From Rossellomorea sp. AcN35-11 (GTDB lineage: Bacteria > Bacillota > Bacilli > Bacillales > Bacillaceae_B): a DNA stretch of 64,000 bases. Each line of letters starts with the position of its first letter. Positions within the stretch are counted from its first letter, which is position 1. The notes under the pieces were generated by a model. That model saw only the letters and a program-made list of their open reading frames with translations, was not told the DNA's origin and did not search any database. This document shows, in pieces, positions 16,246 through 25,322 of the stretch. A program made the position numbers and the translations under genes. The DNA is taken from positions 1,188,501 through 1,252,500 of the forward strand of contig CP128835.1 in assembly GCA_030388825.1 (NCBI GenBank), written 5' to 3'.

Positions 16246-16275
16246 ACTGACCGGGAATAGCCGGTCAGTTTTTTT
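16246..16275 (+). terminator. spoIIQ terminator
   Basis: ACTGACCGG pairs with CCGGTCAGT, followed by T7. Confidence 0.92.
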
Positions 16276-16364
16276 GTGGTGAAGAGGAGTGAAGACTTTT
16301 CAAAGTGGTCACTGAGAATATAGCGTTTCAATATGAATAGAAATTTCCTCGGAAATTCGACAAG

Positions 16365-16392
16365 GGTAACGTTTTACTGGTAAAACATTACC
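16365..16392. promoter_or_regulatory. 28-bp near-perfect palindrome upstream of the symporter operon
   Basis: GGTAA-c-GTTTTAC-tg-GTAAAAC-a-TTACC. A second small palindrome, AATTTCC-tc-GGAAATT, lies just before it. Without a T run it does not look like a terminator; an operator is possible (inference). Confidence 0.5.
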
Positions 16393-16500
16393 AATTCCAA
16401 TTCGTGTAGTTTTCTTATCATCAGTAGTCATTTCCTTATTTTAGAAAAACAATATGTATGTATAAAAAAATGTAACTGCCCAGTTGTCGTTTTTTCTTTA

Positions 16501-16530
16501 TTGACCAGGCTTTTTCCAATAAAAGATAAT
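16501..16530 (+). promoter_or_regulatory. Promoter for the symporter operon
   Basis: TTGACC, an 18-base spacer, then GATAAT, about 90 bases before the 60-residue gene. A catabolite-responsive-element-like stretch (reverse complement TAAAAGCGTTACC) lies near 16591; this is weak. Confidence 0.45.
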
Positions 16531-16620
16531 GATGGCATGAATAAAAAATCAGAAAATTCATTCTTTATTAACGGGAGGTGAGAATTTCAGGTAACGCTTT
16601 TAAATCAAGGAGGTGAAGTA

Positions 16621-16803
16621 TTGCTCTACTTCATGATGTTTTTACTGATAACAGGAGGATGCATCGTCCTTGCGCTGCGAAAGAAACGGGCATTCTTTTT
16701 AACCATTCCATTCTTGTCTTTATTCATTTACTTTATCATTCAGATTGTCATGGTCCCGGTACCGTTCTTTGAGACCGTGAAATTTATTTTCAGTTTAAAA
16801 TAA
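16621..16803 (+). CDS. 60-residue two-helix membrane protein
   Basis: Almost entirely hydrophobic: two predicted helices joined by a basic RKKRAF turn. TTG start with a near-perfect AAGGAGGTGA ribosome site, which makes translation likely. It is the first gene of the symporter operon, 24 bases before the DUF4212 subunit. I do not recognise the family. The position suggests an accessory membrane peptide. Confidence 0.7.
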   Translation: MLYFMMFLLITGGCIVLALRKKRAFFLTIPFLSLFIYFIIQIVMVPVPFFETVKFIFSLK

Positions 16804-16827
16804 TGAGCTTGAAAAGGGGTTACATAA

Positions 16828-17130
16828 ATGAAGAAGATTGATAGAGCAAAAGCGGATCAGTATTTTAAAGAAAAAAATCGTTATATGGCACTTTACCTGG
16901 TGATTTGGCTCACTTCTTCCTTTGGGGTCGTGATGTTTGCAGAAAGCCTGTCGACCATAACCATCAATGGCTTCCCGTTTCACTATTTCATGGGGGCACA
17001 AGGGGCGATTGTCATCTTCATCATCTTACTTTATGTGAATGCGAAAGTGAGCGATGGAATCGATAAGAAGTATGGAATCGATGAAAGCAAAAATGAGCAG
17101 ATCAGTTATGGAAAGACATTGGATCATTGA
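16828..17130 (+). CDS. DUF4212 small subunit of a sodium:solute symporter
   Basis: A 100-residue protein with two membrane helices and the DUF4212 signature GFPFHYFMGAQGAIVIFIILLYVNA. DUF4212 proteins are encoded beside the VC_2705-type symporter and are thought to be its small subunit. That is the arrangement here: the large subunit starts 43 bases downstream. AAAAGGGG precedes the ATG. Confidence 0.9.
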   Translation: MKKIDRAKADQYFKEKNRYMALYLVIWLTSSFGVVMFAESLSTITINGFPFHYFMGAQGAIVIFIILLYVNAKVSDGIDKKYGIDESKNEQISYGKTLDH

Positions 17131-17173
17131 TCGGTTATAACCAAATATAGAGCATAACAGGGGGTAACGGTAA

Positions 17174-18841
17174 ATGGATACTCAATTTTTAGTATCGACG
17201 TCGATTATACTGTTGACGTTTGCGTTATATATCGGAATTGCTGTTTATAACAAGGCGAAAGCGACTTCGGATTTCTACGTGGCAGGACGTGGCGTTCCGC
17301 CGATCTTTAACGGTATGGCCATTGGGGCGGACTGGATGAGTGCAGCTTCATTCATCGGTCTTGCGGGTACCGTCATGATACTCGGTTATGATGGACTTGC
17401 CTATATCATGGGATGGACAGGCGGGTATTTGCTGTTAACGTTCTTGCTTGCTCCCCAGCTCAGGAAATATGGCCGGTATACAGTTCCAGAATTCATCGGG
17501 GACCGGTATAACAGCCATACGGCACGTGTCATTGCCGCCATCTGTACCATCATTATCAGTTTTACCTATTCCATAGGGCAGTTGTCAGGGTCAGGGGTTG
17601 TCATCGGCCGTTTATTCGAGATCGATGCCAAAGTCGGTACGATGATCGGGGTCGTCCTCATCGCCTTTTATGCTGCCTTCGGAGGGATGAAGGGAATCAC
17701 ATGGACACAGGTGGCTCAGTACATTGTCCTGATCATTGCCTATTTGATCCCTGTCATTTTCATGTCGCTGCAAATTACAGGAAACCCGGCTCCGTGGATT
17801 TCTTATGGTGAATTGGTAGGGAAGATCGGTGAACTGGATCGGGAGCTTGGTGTGTCGGAATATTTTGCTCCCTTCACGAACGGGACGAAATGGCAGTTTA
17901 TGGCCCTTATGTTTACGTTGATGGCAGGGACCGCGGGACTTCCCCACGTGATCGTCCGGTTCTATACAGTATCGACGATGAAAGCCGCGCGCTGGTCAGG
18001 GGCCTGGGCACTGCTTTTCATTGGACTTCTGTATTTATCTGCACCCGCTTATGCAGCGTTCTCCCGTTTTATCCTGATGACAAAGGTAGCGGGCAGTCAG
18101 ATCAGTGACTTACCGTCCTGGACAAAATCCTGGGTGGATACAGGTAAGCTACAGGTAGCAGACGCCAATGGAGATGGAGTACTCCAGTGGAAGGAAATCA
18201 TCATTTCCAATGATATCGTGGTCATGGCCACACCGGAAATAGCCAATTTAGGTGTATTCGTCATCGGACTCGTAGCGGCCGGTGCCATGGCTGCCGCTTT
18301 ATCGACGGCAGGTGGATTGATGATCGCGATTTCGTCATCGTTTGCCCATGATATTTACTATAGGGTATTCAAGCCGAATGCCACGGAGAAAAATCGACTG
18401 GCGGTTGCCCGTTGGTCCATTGTCATTGCGACAGTCCTTGCGGGGATCGTGGCACTCAACCCTCCGGGGGTTATCACTCAGATCGTCGCCTGGGCGTTTG
18501 CGTTGGCGTCTGGAACGTTCTTCCCGGCCTTGTTACTCGGAGTTTGGTGGAAGCGCTCGAATTCCTACGGGGTCATTGCCGGGATGCTGGTAGGGCTTGC
18601 TGTCACTCTCACGTATATCTTCCTGGCAAGATCAGGTGTCACCGTGTTCGGAATCATTGATACAGGAGCGGGAGTGTTCGGGGCAACGGCGGCCGCCATC
18701 GCCAATATCGTGGTTTCATTAATAACGAAAGCTCCTTCTCAAAAGATTCAAGAAGAAGTAATGGATCTTCGTTACCCTGAACAGATGACCTTTAAAGACG
18801 GAGAGGTTTGGGTGAACGACGATGTCGACTTCAAAGCCTGA
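17174..18841 (+). CDS. Sodium:solute symporter (SSF family, VC_2705-like)
   Basis: A 555-residue multispanning transporter. The N-terminal SSF pattern is visible: FYVAGRGVPPIFNGMAIGADWMSAASFIGLAGTV, then GRYTVPEFIGDRY and AAALSTAGGLMIAISSSFAHDIY. The substrate is probably a small organic anion such as acetate, but the sequence does not fix it. A hydrophilic loop around residue 330 contains DANGDGVLQWKE, which looks like a calcium-binding EF-hand loop. The gene overlaps the start of the CBS/DUF294 gene by 20 bases. Confidence 0.92.
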   Translation: MDTQFLVSTSIILLTFALYIGIAVYNKAKATSDFYVAGRGVPPIFNGMAIGADWMSAASFIGLAGTVMILGYDGLAYIMGWTGGYLLLTFLLAPQLRKYGRYTVPEFIGDRYNSHTARVIAAICTIIISFTYSIGQLSGSGVVIGRLFEIDAKVGTMIGVVLIAFYAAFGGMKGITWTQVAQYIVLIIAYLIPVIFMSLQITGNPAPWISYGELVGKIGELDRELGVSEYFAPFTNGTKWQFMALMFTLMAGTAGLPHVIVRFYTVSTMKAARWSGAWALLFIGLLYLSAPAYAAFSRFILMTKVAGSQISDLPSWTKSWVDTGKLQVADANGDGVLQWKEIIISNDIVVMATPEIANLGVFVIGLVAAGAMAAALSTAGGLMIAISSSFAHDIYYRVFKPNATEKNRLAVARWSIVIATVLAGIVALNPPGVITQIVAWAFALASGTFFPALLLGVWWKRSNSYGVIAGMLVGLAVTLTYIFLARSGVTVFGIIDTGAGVFGATAAAIANIVVSLITKAPSQKIQEEVMDLRYPEQMTFKDGEVWVNDDVDFKA

Positions 18842-20714
18842 CGGATCATTCAAAGAAGCTGTGCTCCTCCATCCCTTCTTCAAGGGGATGGAGCGTAGTA
18901 CGGCTCTTTCCCTTTTCAATGAGTGTAGGCGGACAGCGGCTGGAGAAAACCAGATCATTCTAAAAAACTCCGAACAACGCCAGGGAATCTATCTGGTGAT
19001 AAGGGGAGAAGTAGAGGTCTTGGTGGACAAGGGAAAGCAAGAGGTTCTGGAAGTGATTTCCCGTAACGGAATGGTAGGATTATCGAGCTTGTATTCTGTC
19101 ATGCATTCTCAAGCTGAAGATAACGTCTACTCCACCGTCGAAGTCAAAGCAAAGGAGGAAAGCGACCTCTGCCTCGTTCCTTATACCCGTTTGCAAGCTT
19201 ATTGGGATGAACCCTATTTAAAGAACTTTTTATTAGAAGAAACCTCGAAAAGACTGCAGGATGTGTACCATTCCCTGTCCCGGCAGGTCGAAGTATCCCA
19301 CGGACTTGAAGAGAGGACAACCATTCTGAAGAGGGTTGGGGACGTGATGACAAAAGGGGTTGTAACTGTCAGGAGTGACGATTCCTTACAGCATGCAGCC
19401 AGGGAAATGGGAGAAAGGCGCGTGAGTTCTGTCATTGTGACAGATAACCAAAGGATCACAGGAATCCTCACAGAAAGGGACCTCGTCTCCAGATGCCTTG
19501 CAAGGTCCGTCCCTCTCACCGATCCGGTAAAGGGGTTCATGACCCCCAATCCGACGGTCATCACCCGTGACGCCTATCTGTACGAAGCCCTGGCCACCAT
19601 GCTCGACCACTCCATCAAACACCTGCCTGTAGTGGATGGTATGGAGAGGGACGGACCTGTGGGAATCCTCACCCTTCAAGATGTCATGAAAGCGAATCAT
19701 ATTGGAGCCCTGACGAGTGGGAGGAAGCTTGAACACAAGGAATACCCACTGAAAAAGGTTAAACCAATGGTGGATTCCATGTTTAACAGTCTTTGGAGGG
19801 CACATGCACCAGTTTTTCACTTGCTTGATTTCATGTCAGGGCTGTTCGATCGAATCTATCAACGGATCTTAAGGGATGTTGAGGAATCGTTAAAAGAAGA
19901 AGGGCTGGAACGGCCATGCCAGTATGCGTTTTATGTTATGGGATCGGCAGGAAGGAAAGAGCAATTTATGTTCACGGACCAGGATCATTTCCTCGTATAT
20001 GAATCACACACGAAAGAAGCGAGGGACTATTTCCGCCAATTCTCTGAAAGGGCAGTCTTGGAATTGGAAGAGGCCGGGCTGCGGCTTTGTGATGGAGGAA
20101 TGATGGCGAGTCAGGAACCGTGGAGAGGGAGTGTAGGTGCCTGGCAGGAAAGAGTGAGGGAATGGTCGATCCATTCCACAGAGGATACATTACTTAAGAT
20201 GCAGAATTTCTTTTCCTATCGGTTTGTTTATGGGGATGACTCCCTTCATTCGACATTTGAAGGGATGATCCTGAAGCAGCTCCACAGTTCGAAAATATTG
20301 TTGGTGCGCCTCGCCCAGATTGAAAACACCAAACCGGTGCCTGTCCTTCATTCGTCGATTCGATCCATACTGGGCATGGACCGAAAGGCGGTTTCAATCA
20401 AGAAGGAAATTCTGTTCCCTTTTCATCACGCACTGCAACTATTGAACGCAGGTCACGGCAATACCTCAGGCTCTACCAGTGAAAAAATAGAGTTTCTAAA
20501 GAAAAAGAGGTCGATATCCGGGGAATTTGCAGAAGAATTACGGGACGCCTTCCAGGAAGTCATGAGGCTCTATATAGAATCGAAGAGGAATGGACAGTTA
20601 GATACAGTCTATCTTTCCACCCTGCCCACCCGCCAAAAAGAAATCCTTTATCAAAGTGTAAAAATCATACGTCAATTTCAAGTTCTGATGCTGTCCCATT
20701 ACTCCTTGGCATAG
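18822..20714 (+). CDS. Cyclic-nucleotide-binding/CBS/DUF294 nucleotidyltransferase-like regulator
   Basis: A 630-residue soluble protein. Order: a cNMP-binding-like domain (about 10-130), two CBS modules (about 165-285, VMTKGVVTVRSDDSL and FMTPNPTVITRDAYL), then a DUF294 nucleotidyltransferase-like domain with MGSAGRKEQFMFTDQDH (around 373) and a helical C-terminus. Such proteins are routinely linked to DUF4212/SSF symporters and a DEDDh exonuclease, so it probably senses nucleotide state to regulate uptake (inference). The start overlaps the symporter stop. Two copies of the dispersed GAGGGACGGACCT motif lie in the CBS region. Confidence 0.9.
   Translation: MSTSKPDGSFKEAVLLHPFFKGMERSTALSLFNECRRTAAGENQIILKNSEQRQGIYLVIRGEVEVLVDKGKQEVLEVISRNGMVGLSSLYSVMHSQAEDNVYSTVEVKAKEESDLCLVPYTRLQAYWDEPYLKNFLLEETSKRLQDVYHSLSRQVEVSHGLEERTTILKRVGDVMTKGVVTVRSDDSLQHAAREMGERRVSSVIVTDNQRITGILTERDLVSRCLARSVPLTDPVKGFMTPNPTVITRDAYLYEALATMLDHSIKHLPVVDGMERDGPVGILTLQDVMKANHIGALTSGRKLEHKEYPLKKVKPMVDSMFNSLWRAHAPVFHLLDFMSGLFDRIYQRILRDVEESLKEEGLERPCQYAFYVMGSAGRKEQFMFTDQDHFLVYESHTKEARDYFRQFSERAVLELEEAGLRLCDGGMMASQEPWRGSVGAWQERVREWSIHSTEDTLLKMQNFFSYRFVYGDDSLHSTFEGMILKQLHSSKILLVRLAQIENTKPVPVLHSSIRSILGMDRKAVSIKKEILFPFHHALQLLNAGHGNTSGSTSEKIEFLKKKRSISGEFAEELRDAFQEVMRLYIESKRNGQLDTVYLSTLPTRQKEILYQSVKIIRQFQVLMLSHYSLA
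19502..19515 (-). repeat. Dispersed motif copy inside the CBS/DUF294 gene
   Basis: AAGGTCCGTCCCTC, antisense to the gene, read as ARSVPL without breaking the frame. Confidence 0.85.
19646..19658 (+). repeat. Dispersed motif copy inside the CBS/DUF294 gene
   Basis: GAGGGACGGACCT, sense orientation, read as ERDGPV in the second CBS module. Confidence 0.85.
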
Positions 20715-20729
20715 AGAAGGGAAGTGAAG

Positions 20730-21383
20730 GTGTTCATTTTTTCAAAGAAGAGGATCAAATGTCCACTCCATTACGATTCTGTCCCCCTGAACCGTAAAGT
20801 TGAGGAGCTTACATTTGTTGTCTTTGATACCGAAACGACAGGCTTCAGGGTCGGGGCTGAGGACAGGATGCTCGAGATCGGAGCAGTGAAGGTAAGCGGT
20901 TATGAGGTAAAAGAAAACATCACCTTTCAGACATTTTCCAATCCACATCGACTCATTTCTCAGGAAATAATCCAGTTGACGGGAATTCAGTCAAAAGATG
21001 TCGAACAAGCGCCGGAAGCAATGGATGCCATCCAGGATTTCTTCACTTTTATAGAGGGAAATACCGTGAACTGCACGGTTGGACATTATGTAAGCTTTGA
21101 TGAATTAGTGTTAAAGAATGAACTGAAACGGGAAGGGTTTCAGCTTCAAATGGCGCCTAGCCTGGACACGTTGGACCTAATCGGATTTCTTTCCCCATCA
21201 TACGACATGAGGGATCTCGAACGATACGCCCAATTATTCGGGACGCGCTTATACCCCAGACATCGCGCGTTAAACGATGCCCTGATGACCGCCTATTTGT
21301 TTGTGGAGCTGTTGGAGCTTTTAAGGGATCGAGAGGTAAAGACGTGGGGGGACCTGATACAGATCAGTCGTAGCAGGGGGTGA
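20730..21383 (+). CDS. DEDDh 3'-5' exonuclease (PolC/DnaQ epsilon-like)
   Basis: About 217 residues with the three exonuclease motifs: VVFDTETTGF (Exo I, D-E-T), GHYVSFDELVLKNEL (Exo II) and HRALNDALMTAYLF (Exo III, H and D). It starts 15 bases after the DUF294 regulator and completes the familiar symporter-regulator-exonuclease cluster. GTG at 20730 has GAAGGGA 7 bases upstream; a GTG at 20724 is nearly on top of it. Its substrate is not known from the sequence. Confidence 0.88.
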   Translation: MFIFSKKRIKCPLHYDSVPLNRKVEELTFVVFDTETTGFRVGAEDRMLEIGAVKVSGYEVKENITFQTFSNPHRLISQEIIQLTGIQSKDVEQAPEAMDAIQDFFTFIEGNTVNCTVGHYVSFDELVLKNELKREGFQLQMAPSLDTLDLIGFLSPSYDMRDLERYAQLFGTRLYPRHRALNDALMTAYLFVELLELLRDREVKTWGDLIQISRSRG

Positions 21384-21780
21384 AGGAGGAGGTTATGGGC
21401 TTGAACCTCCCTCTCCCATCTGTCTCCAGACGAAAAGTCAAATGAAGGTCCGTCCCTCTGAATGATTTTTCAGAAAATTTATCTCAAACCTTGTCCTTAT
21501 TGTGTTTTTTGTGCATATATGAGGGCACAAGCTAATAAAATGAAACAAACCTATCAAAACAGAGAGTGTTTGAGGTGAGGAATCGTCATTATACTATTGA
21601 TCATTAGCTGAGATTTTTGTTTATATGTTGTAACATCAGGAAGCTGCTGCCGAATTAAATAAGGCTTTCTGCCGCTTGCACAAGGGTAAGGGTCTGTGCA
21701 GGGGGTCTGTACTATTTCATTGATGCGAAAGCGAGTCTCATTTCACACTTCTCACATCCAATTTAGGGAGGTCGAGTGGT
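21384..21780 (+). other. 397-base leader region before spoIIID
   Basis: Contains a hairpin after the exonuclease (GGAGGTT...AACCTCC near 21390-21405), a dispersed-motif copy AGGTCCGTCCCTC (21446-21458, minus orientation), and a hairpin GCACA...TGTGC near 21676-21700. In B. subtilis the region before spoIIID carries the usd leader needed for its translation; I cannot confirm an equivalent here. No convincing gene seen. Confidence 0.5.
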
Positions 21781-22041
21781 GTGCACGATTACATCAAAGA
21801 GAGAACAATCAAGATTGGTAAGTATATCGTGGAGACGAAAAAAACTGTTCGTGTAATTGCGAAGGAGTTTGGCGTGTCCAAAAGTACTGTCCATAAAGAT
21901 CTTACGGAACGACTGCCAGAGATTAATCCAGAGCTCGCAAATGAAGTCAAAACAATACTTGATTATCATAAATCTATCCGGCACCTACGAGGTGGAGAAG
22001 CGACGAAGCAAAAGTATAAAAAAGAAGAGCTCCACAGCTAA
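21781..22041 (+). CDS. spoIIID: Sporulation transcription factor SpoIIID
   Basis: Mother-cell DNA-binding regulator acting between sigma-E and sigma-K. The 86-residue sequence HDYIKERTIKIGKYIVETKK is essentially that of B. subtilis SpoIIID, with the helix-turn-helix RVIAKEFGVSKSTVHKDLTERL around residues 24-45. GTG start with GGGAGG 9 bases upstream. Confidence 0.98.
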   Translation: MHDYIKERTIKIGKYIVETKKTVRVIAKEFGVSKSTVHKDLTERLPEINPELANEVKTILDYHKSIRHLRGGEATKQKYKKEELHS

Positions 22042-22047
22042 CCAAAA

Positions 22048-22095
22048 TACGCCAAGCCCCAGAATGATGGGTCACGCTTGGTGTGTTTTTGTTTT
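22048..22095 (+). terminator. spoIIID terminator
   Basis: CGCCAAGC pairs with GCTTGGTG, followed by a T-rich tail. Confidence 0.75.
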
Positions 22096-22163
22096 ATTGG
22101 AGAGAAGGAAGATGATTGGATTTTTGGAAGTTGGTTTTTTACAGTTTGTGGATTTATATTGGG

Positions 22164-22251
22164 TGTACCAGGTACAAAACGATCTGGGTGTACCAGGTAC
22201 AAAACGACCTATATGTACCAGGTACAAATCCCCCTAATTGTACCAGGTACA
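22164..22251. repeat. Four copies of palindrome TGTACCAGGTACA with exact 25-bp period
   Basis: TGTACC-A-GGTACA starts at 22164, 22189, 22214 and 22239. The 13-bp palindrome is invariant, followed by AAA; the other bases of each unit vary. It lies between spoIIID and mbl. A TTGACA (22339) with CATATT (22363) downstream could be the mbl promoter. Confidence 0.92.
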
Positions 22252-22488
22252 AAAACCACCCCACCCACCCCAAACCTTAACACCCCAGTAACATCTCCCT
22301 AAAACTTTCCAATAAAATAACAAAATCACTACATTTTTTTGACAAGTAATACCTACATTCGACATATTTATGGTAAAATAATTAATTAGGTGAAAGTTTT
22401 GACTTAACGTTTTTGCGTAATGACATTTAGATGAAATCATAGATGAAATACGATGATGAATTGTAGGAGTAGAAGGGAGAAACACAAG

Positions 22489-23500
22489 ATGTTCGCGAAA
22501 GATATTGGGATTGATCTTGGTACGGCTAATGTTTTGATTCATGTTAAAGGAAAAGGAATTGTCCTTAATGAGCCATCGGTCGTGGCTTTGGATAAGAATA
22601 CGGGGAAGGTGTTGGCAGTCGGGGAGGAAGCGCGCCGCATGGTAGGGCGTACTCCAGGAAACATCGTGGCCACTCGCCCGTTAAAAGACGGCGTAATCGC
22701 TGACTTCGATGTAACAGAAGCGATGTTGAAGCATTTTATTAACAAATTGAATGTAAAAGGATTTCTTTCTAAACCAAGAATCTTGATCTGCTGTCCGACG
22801 AACATCACAAGTGTAGAGCAGAAGGCCATCAGGGAAGCGGCTGAAAAGAGCGGCGGCAAGAAGGTGTATTTGGAAGAAGAACCGAAAGTGGCAGCAATCG
22901 GAGCCGGAATGGATATCTTCAATCCAACAGGGAATATGGTCGTGGATATCGGTGGAGGAACAACGGATGTCGCGGTACTGTCCATGGGGGATATTGTGAC
23001 GAGTCAGTCGATTAAAATGGCTGGGGACAAGTTCGACTATGAAATCCTCAATTATATTAAAAAAGAGTACAAGCTTCTGATCGGGGAACGTACCGCGGAA
23101 GATATCAAGGTAAACATCGGAACGGTTTTCTCTGAAACCCTTGATGAAGAACGAAAAGAAATGAGCATCCGCGGACGTGATATGGTATCGGGCCTTCCAC
23201 GCACGATTACTGTGACTTCGAAGGAAATTGAAGGTGCTCTGCGTGAATCGGTGGCAGTGATCGTGCAGGCTGCCAAAAATGTCCTTGAGAAGACTCCGCC
23301 GGAATTATCAGCGGATATTATTGACCGTGGCGTTATTTTGACCGGAGGGGGGAGCCCTTCTTCACGGAATGGATACCCTGCTTGCTGAAGAACTGAAAGT
23401 TCCTGTACTCATCGCTGAGAACCCTATGGATTGCGTAGCGGTTGGAACAGGGATGATGCTTGAAAATATCGATAGAATTTCAAGAAGAAGAATTGGATAA
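22489..23500 (+). CDS. mbl: MreB-like cell-shape actin homologue Mbl, frameshifted near the 3' end
   Basis: Membrane-associated actin homologue that guides lateral wall synthesis. The start [24 protein letters not shown] has the actin phosphate-1 motif, and [15 protein letters not shown] is phosphate 2. The frame breaks at a G6 run (23347-23352): after LTGGG it reads [11 protein letters not shown] and stops. Dropping one G restores [42 protein letters not shown] to the stop at 23500, giving the normal 336 residues. A sequencing error is more likely than a dead gene. Confidence 0.93.
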
Positions 23501-23569
23501 ATTTCTCGTTTAAAGGATCAGATCATACATCCGATATAAAAGAAGCCAGCACAGTTAAGAGGTGAGAAC

Positions 23570-24403
23570 ATGTTTCGTGGATTTTATACAGTGGCATCAG
23601 GAATGCTCTCCCAGCAGCGCAAAACCGAAATGTTAACGAATAATATGGCCAATGCGAATACACCGGGATATAAGGCTGACCAGTCGTCGATGCGTGCATT
23701 TCCGAAGATGCTCCTTGACCGGATGGATGCGACATCGATCCCCACCGAGAAATCACTCTCCCTTCCGTTTAATCAAAAAGTGGGTGCCCTCCATACAGGT
23801 GTGTATATGCAGGAGGCGATTCCATCTTTTCTTCAGGGAGACCTGCAGGAAACGGGAAGAAACCTCGATATTGCCCTGTTGGATGTCTCCATGCCGGTAA
23901 ATGAAGGGACAGTCGGATCTGTTTTTCTGACGGTGGAAGGCGCGGATGGTGAGCCCCGCTATACCAGAAACGGGAACCTGACTGTCAATGGGAACGGCTT
24001 TTTAACGACGAACAGCGGGTTTTATTTGTTGGATGAAAATGGTGAACGAATTCAAGTGGACAGTGATCAATTCAATGTCGGTGATAAAGGGCAAATCATG
24101 GTGGGGGATAATATTATAGCTACTTTAGGTGTAGGCTATTCAGAAGATCCCAACAGACTGGTTAAACAGGGAGATGGGCTATTTGCTGCTGAAGGCAATG
24201 TTCCTCTTCAAAGTGCCTTTGAAGTAAACGATGTTTCGTTTTCCACCAAACAGGGGTTTTTGGAAAGGTCCAATGTGGATACGTCCAGGACCATGACGGA
24301 TATGTTATCGGCTTACAGAGCGTTTGAAGCGAATCAAAAGGTCCTTCAAGCGTATGATCGAAGCATGGAAAAAGCAGCCAACGAAATCGGCCGTGTCAAC
24401 TGA
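23570..24403 (+). CDS. flhO: Flagellar hook-basal body (rod) protein FlhO
   Basis: A 277-residue FlgF/FlgG-type axial protein. The N-terminal Flg_bb_rod pattern is ASGMLSQQRKTEMLTNNMANANTPGYKAD, and the C-terminal motif is SNVDTSRTMTDMLSAYRAFEANQKVLQAYD. The gene follows mbl and precedes flhP exactly as in B. subtilis. AAGAGGTGAGA precedes the ATG. Confidence 0.93.
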   Translation: MFRGFYTVASGMLSQQRKTEMLTNNMANANTPGYKADQSSMRAFPKMLLDRMDATSIPTEKSLSLPFNQKVGALHTGVYMQEAIPSFLQGDLQETGRNLDIALLDVSMPVNEGTVGSVFLTVEGADGEPRYTRNGNLTVNGNGFLTTNSGFYLLDENGERIQVDSDQFNVGDKGQIMVGDNIIATLGVGYSEDPNRLVKQGDGLFAAEGNVPLQSAFEVNDVSFSTKQGFLERSNVDTSRTMTDMLSAYRAFEANQKVLQAYDRSMEKAANEIGRVN

Positions 24404-24464
24404 TAGTTAAAGATTGTAAATGAATTTCATCACTGATTACCTTATAATAGGGGGGGAACGCGTC

Positions 24465-25307
24465 ATGAATCGAACGATGATTACAGCAACCAACACATTA
24501 GGTCAATTGCAGAAACAAATGGACATGATTGGTCATAATCTGTCGAACGCAGATACAAATGGATACAAGCGGCGGGAAGCGGTATTCTCTGAACTGCTTG
24601 TCCAGCAGGTGAAAAATCAGCGTGTCGATAAGTTTGAAACAGGCAGACTTACCCCTCTTGGAGTACGTGAGGGAAGTGGTGCAAGGCTTTCACAATCTCA
24701 TCTGATCCTGAACCAGGGATCTTTGCGGTCAACGGGCCGGTCACTTGATTTCGCTTTGACGAATGAAAGGCAGTTCTTTAAAGTCCTGTCTCAGGATAAT
24801 GATTCAAGTGCAGTGCGCTATACGAGAGACGGAGCATTCTTTGTCAGTCCAACAGGGAATGGGGAAGCGATGCTCGTGAACGGAAGCGGCTTGCCTATAT
24901 TGGATGAGAATGATAACTATATTACGTTTGCAGAAGACGCCACGACCTTTCAATTGGGTGATAATGGAGTCTTGACGGTTACGGATTCAACCGGCGGTGA
25001 GGAGCAGTTCAACTTAGGGATCGTCACGGTTGAAAAGCCTCAGTTCCTTCACCAGTTCGGCGGCAATCTGTTAGGTTTTCCTGAGAACCTGGAGGATTTG
25101 GGTGTTACGGAGGATGAAGTCGTAACCAACGTCGCTTTCGGGGCACGTGCCGATATTTCAATGGTCCAGGGTTCCCTGGAAGGATCGAACGTGGATATCA
25201 GTAAAGAAATGACGGACATGCTGAATGTCCAACGATCTTATCAATTTCAGGCCCGCTCAATCTCCATTGCAGATCAAATGATGGGCCTTGTAAATGGGAT
25301 ACGCTAA
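24465..25307 (+). CDS. flhP: Flagellar hook-basal body (rod) protein FlhP
   Basis: A 280-residue paralogue of FlhO, with MITATNTLGQLQKQMDMIGHNLSNADTNGYKRRE at the N-terminus and GSNVDISKEMTDMLNVQRSYQFQARSI at the C-terminus. I chose the ATG at 24465 (MNRTMITATN), which matches the family start; an in-frame ATG 45 bases earlier lacks a ribosome site. Confidence 0.93.
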   Translation: MNRTMITATNTLGQLQKQMDMIGHNLSNADTNGYKRREAVFSELLVQQVKNQRVDKFETGRLTPLGVREGSGARLSQSHLILNQGSLRSTGRSLDFALTNERQFFKVLSQDNDSSAVRYTRDGAFFVSPTGNGEAMLVNGSGLPILDENDNYITFAEDATTFQLGDNGVLTVTDSTGGEEQFNLGIVTVEKPQFLHQFGGNLLGFPENLEDLGVTEDEVVTNVAFGARADISMVQGSLEGSNVDISKEMTDMLNVQRSYQFQARSISIADQMMGLVNGIR

Positions 25308-25322
25308 AAGGAGTAAATGGCT

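Noticed and set aside
21540..21780. A small RNA or usd-like leader peptide before spoIIID
   Set aside because: Hairpins are visible but no conserved sequence or convincing small frame could be confirmed by eye.
22164..22251. CRISPR array
   Set aside because: Only 13-bp boxes with 12-bp spacers; far below CRISPR dimensions.
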